Origin: an uncultured Eubacteriales bacterium | GTDB taxonomy: Bacteria > Bacillota > Clostridia > Christensenellales > Aristaeellaceae | Assembly (NCBI GenBank): GCA_900315585.1 | Contig: OMZP01000022.1 | Span: 1-33,701 of the forward strand | DNA: 33,701 nucleotides | Direction: 5' to 3' | Part shown: one piece after another, positions 29,901 to 33,701 of the stretch | Position numbering within the stretch: position 1 is the stretch's first letter | Layout: each line of letters starts with the position of its first letter | Notes under the pieces: model-generated | What the model was told of the DNA's origin: nothing | The model's input: only the letters and a program-made list of their open reading frames with translations | Database searches by the model: none | Position numbers and translations under genes: made by a program

Positions 29901-29967
29901 AGATCCTTCGCCCTGCTCAGAATGACAGCATCGGTTCGTCTGTCATCCTGGGCGAAGCGAAGGATCT
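29901..29967. repeat. Family-3 palindromic repeat, copy 4
   Basis: AGATCCTTCG...CGAAGGATCT bound 67 bp; inner TGCTCAGAATGACA and TGTCATCCTGGGC pair with a few mismatches. AT-rich inverted flanks (GAGTTTAGATTA at about 29856 and CTAAACTCTAATC at about 30043) enclose this copy. The gap 29721-30049 holds these repeats and no gene. Confidence 0.8.
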
Positions 29968-30049
29968 GTACTTAATGTATGGAAACATGCTTCAGGCAGC
30001 GGTCTGCATTGATCCCGTGCCAGCCGCATGCTTCTCTCAACTCTAAACT

Positions 30050-30994
30050 CTAATCAAACACCCTCCGTCCCCAGCTGAACGTCCGCTTGTAGTAGCCGGA
30101 GCTCAGGGAGCTGAGGATGACCTTCTTCGCGGCGCTGGAGGCGTGGATGAAATATCCGTTGCCCAAGTAGATGCCGGTGTGGTCGCAGGCGTCGCTGTCG
30201 CTGACGGTGTCGAAGCACACCATGTCGCCCCGCTTCAGGTTGTCATAGGCGATCTTGGCGCAGCTGTCGTCGTAGCCCTGCCCGTAGGACGAGCTCTCGA
30301 TGGAGGCCCCGGCCTTGCCGTAGCAGTAGTGGCAGAACTTCGCGCAGTCGAAGGACTCGGGAGGATTGGCGCTGGTGGAGTAGGGCGTGCCCATCAGGTT
30401 CTGGGCCACATAGATGGTATATTCCACCTTCGAGCCGCTGGCGCTGCTGGTGGTGGAGCGCAGGGACTCCGGCACGGCCTCCGCCGCGGCGTCCCCGCCG
30501 CCCACGTCGCCGCTCTCGGAGCTGTCGCTGTCCACCTTGCCGGTGGAGAGCACGCTGGCCTTGATGTAGCCCACCTGGGCGCCGGACTTGTTGCGAATGC
30601 GCACGTAGCTGCCGTCCACGCCCACCACGTACACCGTGGCCCCGGCGGCCACTGAGCCCAGCTTCTTCGTGGCCCCGGCATCCTTGTACACGGTCGCGCC
30701 CTCGGTGACGTAGGCCTTCACGGCGTCCACGCGGTCCAGGTACTTGAGCCGCACGTAGCCGATGTGATCCTTATAGGAAACCTTGCCCCAGCCGTTGGAG
30801 ACCCCCTTCAGCGTCAGCTTCAGGTTCTTGGGCACCTTCACGGACTTCGACGAGGCGTCCGCGGACTGGTAGACCTTGGTGGTGGCGTTGAGCTTGACTG
30901 CAATGGAATCTGCGAACGCGGACGATCCCGCCAGCAGCGCCGCCAGTGTCAGCACCAGCACCGCACGCAGGAAGCGTTGGACCCGCTTGGACAT
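30050..30994 (-). CDS. Secreted NlpC/P60 peptidoglycan hydrolase with SH3 domains
   Basis: 314 residues. A Sec signal peptide (residues 1-29, cleaved near AFA-DS) is followed by two SH3b repeats (about 32-88 and 93-150), a Ser/Gly/Asp linker (152-188) and an NlpC/P60 domain (190-314). The endopeptidase triad is visible: Cys217 in SFDCAKFCHYCYG, His272 in CDHTGIYLGNG and a third polar residue at His284 in GYFIHASS. The family cuts gamma-D-Glu-to-diaminopimelate bonds in stem peptides. Several extra cysteines (221, 224, 245, 260, 270) are unusual for an exported hydrolase. GGAGGG eight bases before the ATG; promoter at 31027-31055. Divergent from psuK. Confidence 0.93.
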   Translation of the reverse strand: MSKRVQRFLRAVLVLTLAALLAGSSAFADSIAVKLNATTKVYQSADASSKSVKVPKNLKLTLKGVSNGWGKVSYKDHIGYVRLKYLDRVDAVKAYVTEGATVYKDAGATKKLGSVAAGATVYVVGVDGSYVRIRNKSGAQVGYIKASVLSTGKVDSDSSESGDVGGGDAAAEAVPESLRSTTSSASGSKVEYTIYVAQNLMGTPYSTSANPPESFDCAKFCHYCYGKAGASIESSSYGQGYDDSCAKIAYDNLKRGDMVCFDTVSDSDACDHTGIYLGNGYFIHASSAAKKVILSSLSSGYYKRTFSWGRRVFD

Positions 30995-31026
30995 ACTCCC
31001 ATCCCTCCAGCTTTGTAATTATATCC

Positions 31027-31055
31027 ATTATATTTTCATTTTGTGGCAAACGCAA
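31027..31055 (-). promoter_or_regulatory. Sigma-A promoter for the NlpC/P60 gene
   Basis: Minus strand TTGCGT (31050-31055), a 17-base spacer, TATAAT (31027-31032). Confidence 0.68.
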
Positions 31056-31142
31056 CACAATTTATGAAAAGATTCCCGGAAAACCCCGTGATTTTGTATA
31101 AATAATCAGGCGGAATTTTGACATTTTGATGCCCTGCCGCCC

Positions 31143-31171
31143 TTGCGCGGCGCTCAAAGGGGTTGTATAAT
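31143..31171 (+). promoter_or_regulatory. Sigma-A promoter for psuK-psuG
   Basis: TTGCGC (31143-31148), a 17-base spacer, TATAAT (31166-31171). This puts in-frame starts near 31163 inside the promoter and excludes them. Confidence 0.7.
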
Positions 31172-31246
31172 AGACTTACACCCTCCAAAAGGCTCCCCTC
31201 GGGAAAGAAAAGCCAGCCTATGGAGCTGCAACGAGAAAGGACCATC

Positions 31247-32176
31247 ATGATGAACACGCGCTTCCGCTGCGCCGTGATCGGCGGGGCGAACATCGACATC
31301 GGCGGCTTCCCCTCCGGGCGCGTCGCCATGCAGGACTCCAACCCCGGCCGGGTGCGGCTCAGCGCCGGCGGGGTGGGCCGGAACATCGCCTGCAACCTGG
31401 CGCGCCTGGGCGTTGAGACCCACCTACTGGCCGCCTTCGGGGACGACGCCTTTGCCCGCGTCGCCCTGGAGGACTGCGCCCGCGCCGGGGTGGACTGCTC
31501 CCTGGCCTTCACCTTCCCCGGCGAGGCCAGCTCGTCCTACCTGTTCATCGCGGATTCCGGCGGCGACATGCAGCTGGCCATCAACGACATGGCGATCTGC
31601 GACCGCCTCACCCCGGAGGTGCTGCGCGAGCGCCTGGACGCGCTGAACGCCATGGACGCGGTGGTGCTGGACGCGAACCTGCCCGCCGAGACGCTCAGCT
31701 ACCTGGCCGAAAACCTCCGCCCGCCGATCCTCGCGGACGCGGTGTCCACGGCGAAGGCCCCGCGGCTGCTGGGCGCGATGCCCCGGCTGGCCGCCGTCAA
31801 GCCCAACGCCATCGAGGCCGAGACCCTCACCGGCATCCCCGTCCACGGCCCGGACTCCGCGGCCCGCGCGGCCCGTCGGCTGGTGGAGCTGGGCGCGAAG
31901 CGGGCCTTCATCACCCTGGGCGAGCGGGGCGCGTGCTGCGCCGATGCCAGCGGGACGGTCTTCCTGCCCGGCGGCGCGGTGCGACTGGTGAACGCCACCG
32001 GCGGGGGCGACGCCTTCACCGCGGCCCTGGCCTGGGGCCTGGTTCGGGGCCTCTCCCTCCGGGAGTGCGGCGCGGCGGGCCTCGCCGCCGCCTCCATCGC
32101 CGTGGAGAGCATGGAGACGGTCAGCCCCGACATCAGCGCCGAAGCGGTGCGACGGAGGATGTGTTTGCCGGGATAA
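31247..32176 (+). CDS. psuK: Pseudouridine kinase (PfkB/ribokinase family)
   Basis: 309 residues. PfkB sugar-kinase fold: GANIDIGGFP (13-22) and GGVGRNIACNLARLG (41-55) for the sugar, ITLGERGACC for nucleotide, and NATGGGDAF with the catalytic base Asp255. The family alone does not show the substrate; the call rests on the gene directly downstream, a clear pseudouridine-5'-phosphate glycosidase. PsuK phosphorylates pseudouridine from RNA turnover, PsuG then splits it. The start at 31247 follows AAGGA by five bases; the next codon is also ATG (31250, better spacing), so the true first residue may be Met2. Promoter at 31143-31171. Confidence 0.9.
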   Translation: MMNTRFRCAVIGGANIDIGGFPSGRVAMQDSNPGRVRLSAGGVGRNIACNLARLGVETHLLAAFGDDAFARVALEDCARAGVDCSLAFTFPGEASSSYLFIADSGGDMQLAINDMAICDRLTPEVLRERLDALNAMDAVVLDANLPAETLSYLAENLRPPILADAVSTAKAPRLLGAMPRLAAVKPNAIEAETLTGIPVHGPDSAARAARRLVELGAKRAFITLGERGACCADASGTVFLPGGAVRLVNATGGGDAFTAALAWGLVRGLSLRECGAAGLAAASIAVESMETVSPDISAEAVRRRMCLPG

Positions 32177-32179
32177 TGT

Positions 32180-32324
32180 GGAATGAGGAATTAGGAATTA
32201 GGAATGGCGGTACAAATCCTATCGGATTTGATTGAAATTTTCCGGAAGGGCATCGCCTTATTCATCATAAAACCCGACAGGGTTTTTACCGCAATTCCTC
32301 ATTCCTCATTCCTAACTCCTCATT
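32180..32324. mobile_element. MITE-like inverted-repeat element between psuK and psuG
   Basis: The left arm GAATGAGGAATTAGGAATTA...GGCGGTA (32180-32212) is matched by the inverted TACCGC...ATTCCTCATTCCT...CTCATT (32287-32324). The 145 bp interior is non-coding. The arms' AATTAGGAAT units also resemble the secF terminator stem at 17592-17625. The element splits an otherwise co-directional pair. Confidence 0.7.
32269..32286 (+). terminator. Terminator-like hairpin ahead of psuG
   Basis: AAAACCC (32269-32275), loop GACA, GGGTTTT (32280-32286) plus one more T. A weak 7 bp stem that could lower psuG expression relative to psuK. Confidence 0.45.
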
Positions 32325-32361
32325 GAAAAAACTCCATCACAACCATCAGGAGGATAAATGT

Positions 32362-33267
32362 ATGAACAAGTACCTTGAAGTGTCCAAAGAGGTTCAGGAA
32401 GCCCTCGCCGCCGGCAAGCCGGTGGTAGCCCTGGAATCCACCATCATCAGCCACGGCATGCCCTATCCCCAGAACGTGGAGACGGCCCTGAACGTGGAGC
32501 GCATCATCCGGGAGAACGGCGCGATCCCGGCCACCATCGCCATCATCGGCGGCAAGCTGAAGGCGGGCCTGAGCGCGGAGGAGATCGAGTACCTGGGCAA
32601 GAAGGGGCAGGCCGTGACCAAGGCTTCCCGCCGCGACCTGCCGGTGCTGATCGCCCGGGGCGACGACGGCGCCACCACCGTGGCCACCACGATGATCATC
32701 GCGGCCATGGCGGGCATCAAGGTGTTCGCCACCGGCGGCATCGGCGGCGTCCACCGGGGCGCGGAGGTCACCATGGACATCTCCGCCGACCTGGAGGAGC
32801 TGGCCCAGACCCCGGTGCTGGTGGTATGCGCGGGCGCGAAGTCCATCCTGGATCTGGGGCTGACCTTGGAATACCTGGAGACCAAGGGCGTCCCCGTCAT
32901 CGGCTACGGCACCGACGAGCTGCCCGCCTTCTACACCCGCGTCAGCGGCTTCGGCGTGGACTATCGCCTGGACACCCCCGACGAGGTGGCCGCCGCCTTC
33001 CGGGCCAAGCTGGACATGGGCCTCAAGGGCGGCATGCTGGTCACGAACCCGATCCCGGAAGAGTACAGCATGGACCCCGCCGTGATCAACAAGGCCATCG
33101 ACGAGGCCGTGGCCGAGGCCAACGCCCTGGGCATCAAGGGCAAGCAGACCACGCCCTTCCTGCTGGCCAAGATCAAGGACATCACCGGCGGCGACAGCCT
33201 CGCCAGCAACATCCGCCTGGTCTACAACAACGCCGCCCTCGCCGCCCAGGTCGCCGGGAAGCTGTAA
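32362..33267 (+). CDS. psuG: Pseudouridine-5'-phosphate glycosidase
   Basis: 301 residues, full length. Splits pseudouridine 5'-phosphate into uracil and ribose 5-phosphate by breaking the C-C glycosidic bond. Active-site residues known from E. coli PsuG (Glu31, Lys93, Lys166, Asn289) all appear here six positions earlier: Glu25 in VALESTIISHGMPYP, Lys87 in AVTKASRRDL, Lys160 in CAGAKSILDLG (the Schiff-base lysine) and Asn283 in SLASNIRLV. ATGGIGGVHRGAE (123-135) is also diagnostic. AGGAGG eight bases before the ATG at 32362 fixes the start. Follows psuK across a 145 bp inverted-repeat element. Confidence 0.97.
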   Translation: MNKYLEVSKEVQEALAAGKPVVALESTIISHGMPYPQNVETALNVERIIRENGAIPATIAIIGGKLKAGLSAEEIEYLGKKGQAVTKASRRDLPVLIARGDDGATTVATTMIIAAMAGIKVFATGGIGGVHRGAEVTMDISADLEELAQTPVLVVCAGAKSILDLGLTLEYLETKGVPVIGYGTDELPAFYTRVSGFGVDYRLDTPDEVAAAFRAKLDMGLKGGMLVTNPIPEEYSMDPAVINKAIDEAVAEANALGIKGKQTTPFLLAKIKDITGGDSLASNIRLVYNNAALAAQVAGKL

Positions 33268-33701
33268 ACCCCGACTGCCTGTGTAAGGGGAGGCGCCGAG
33301 TGGCTTATCGGGTCGGCCTGGGCCTGAAAGTCTTCCTCCTTGCCTCCCCTTTCAAGGGAAGGCTCTCCGCCGACGCGCCGCCTTGCCGCAGGGACACCGT
33401 TCATGGCGTCCGCAGAGCGCCGGGCGCAATGCCCAAAGCCTTACCCTATGGGGAAGGTGGCCGAGCGGAGCGAGGTCGGATGAGGTCTTTTCGGACGGCC
33501 ACGTGCCTATGCCATAACAGACGCAGGCTCAGCGGCGGGAGACCTCATCCGTCTTTGACGAAAAATGCAAGCATTTTCCGCCAAATCCACTGGGGCCTGC
33601 CAAACGCGCGCGCCCAATGCTGACGCATCGGGTCCCATCGCGCACGAACGGGCCCGTTCTCGCTGAAAACAGCACACTGTGCTGTTTTCCGGGCGCTCGA
33701 A
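33268..33701. repeat. Repeat debris at the right edge, no gene
   Basis: The 434 bp after psuG hold pieces of several families: GTGTAAGGGGAG (about 33282) like family 1; CTCCCCTTTCAAGGGAAGGCT; a GGACACC...GGCGTCC piece (about 33391-33410) like 301-352; and from 33435 a copy of family 2 (GCCTTACCC...GGGGAAGGTGGCCGAG, GGTCGGATGAGG, CCTCATCCG). No plausible coding region. Confidence 0.65.
33646..33689. repeat. Two adjacent perfect palindromes
   Basis: GAACGGGCCCGTTC (33646-33659) and, five bases later, GAAAACAGCACA/TGTGCTGTTTTC (33665-33676 and 33678-33689) around a single C. The second could form a strong hairpin; the window ends too soon to tell what it belongs to. Confidence 0.6.

Noticed and set aside
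31056..31246. A riboswitch before psuK
   Set aside because: The leader after the promoter is only about 70 bases and shows no conserved riboswitch core.

Overview
This is a GC-rich window with almost every gene on the minus strand. It reads as the chromosome of an anaerobic Gram-positive bacterium of the class Clostridia. Support comes from the long-form HPF, the separate secD and secF genes, the Firmicutes-type recJ-relA-dtd-MBL-hemZ gene order, strong AGGAGG ribosome sites, sigma-A promoters with 17-base spacers, and many small Sec-exported proteins. The many short palindromic repeats suggest an uncultured gut or rumen lineage. Placement below class level is inference.

Layout. 1-235 is the 3' end of a cell-wall amidase, followed by a MITE-like element (252-400). 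416-5735 holds a secreted protein, a plus-strand PLP enzyme of the methionine gamma-lyase/YnbB family, hpf with a sigma-H-like promoter, another exported protein and topB. 5822-7661 is a visibly AT-richer island: an XRE repressor diverges from a membrane-protein plus secreted-protein operon, with TAG-N3-CTA operator-like repeats between them. 7726-8964 has two cyclophilins.

9144-16614 is a housekeeping run transcribed recJ, relA, dtd, MBL-fold hydrolase, hemZ: DNA repair, the stringent response, D-aminoacyl-tRNA editing and radical-SAM chemistry. Between recJ and the upstream secD-secF pair (17642-20512) lies a DUF559 endonuclease gene fitted exactly between two copies of a ~115 bp palindromic repeat, followed by three more tandem copies. 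SecF carries two long Glu/Ala-rich insertions.

20831-28783 is mostly cell-surface and metal functions: an Ig-like (Big_2) protein, an AqpZ-like aquaporin, an SH3b protein, two COG0523/CobW-type GTPases (one with a very His-rich loop, one with a C-terminal part resembling DUF1980/YcgQ), and two related secreted proteins. Plus-strand dapF follows from a divergent promoter. After a repeat-rich gap come a minus-strand SH3-NlpC/P60 wall hydrolase and a plus-strand psuK-psuG pair for pseudouridine breakdown, split by a 145 bp inverted-repeat element. The right end is repeat debris and palindromes.

No tRNA, rRNA, CRISPR array, intact transposase or prophage was seen. The candidates most worth testing as new biology are the DUF559-plus-repeat unit, the XRE/membrane/secreted-protein island, and the GTPase-DUF1980-like fusion.
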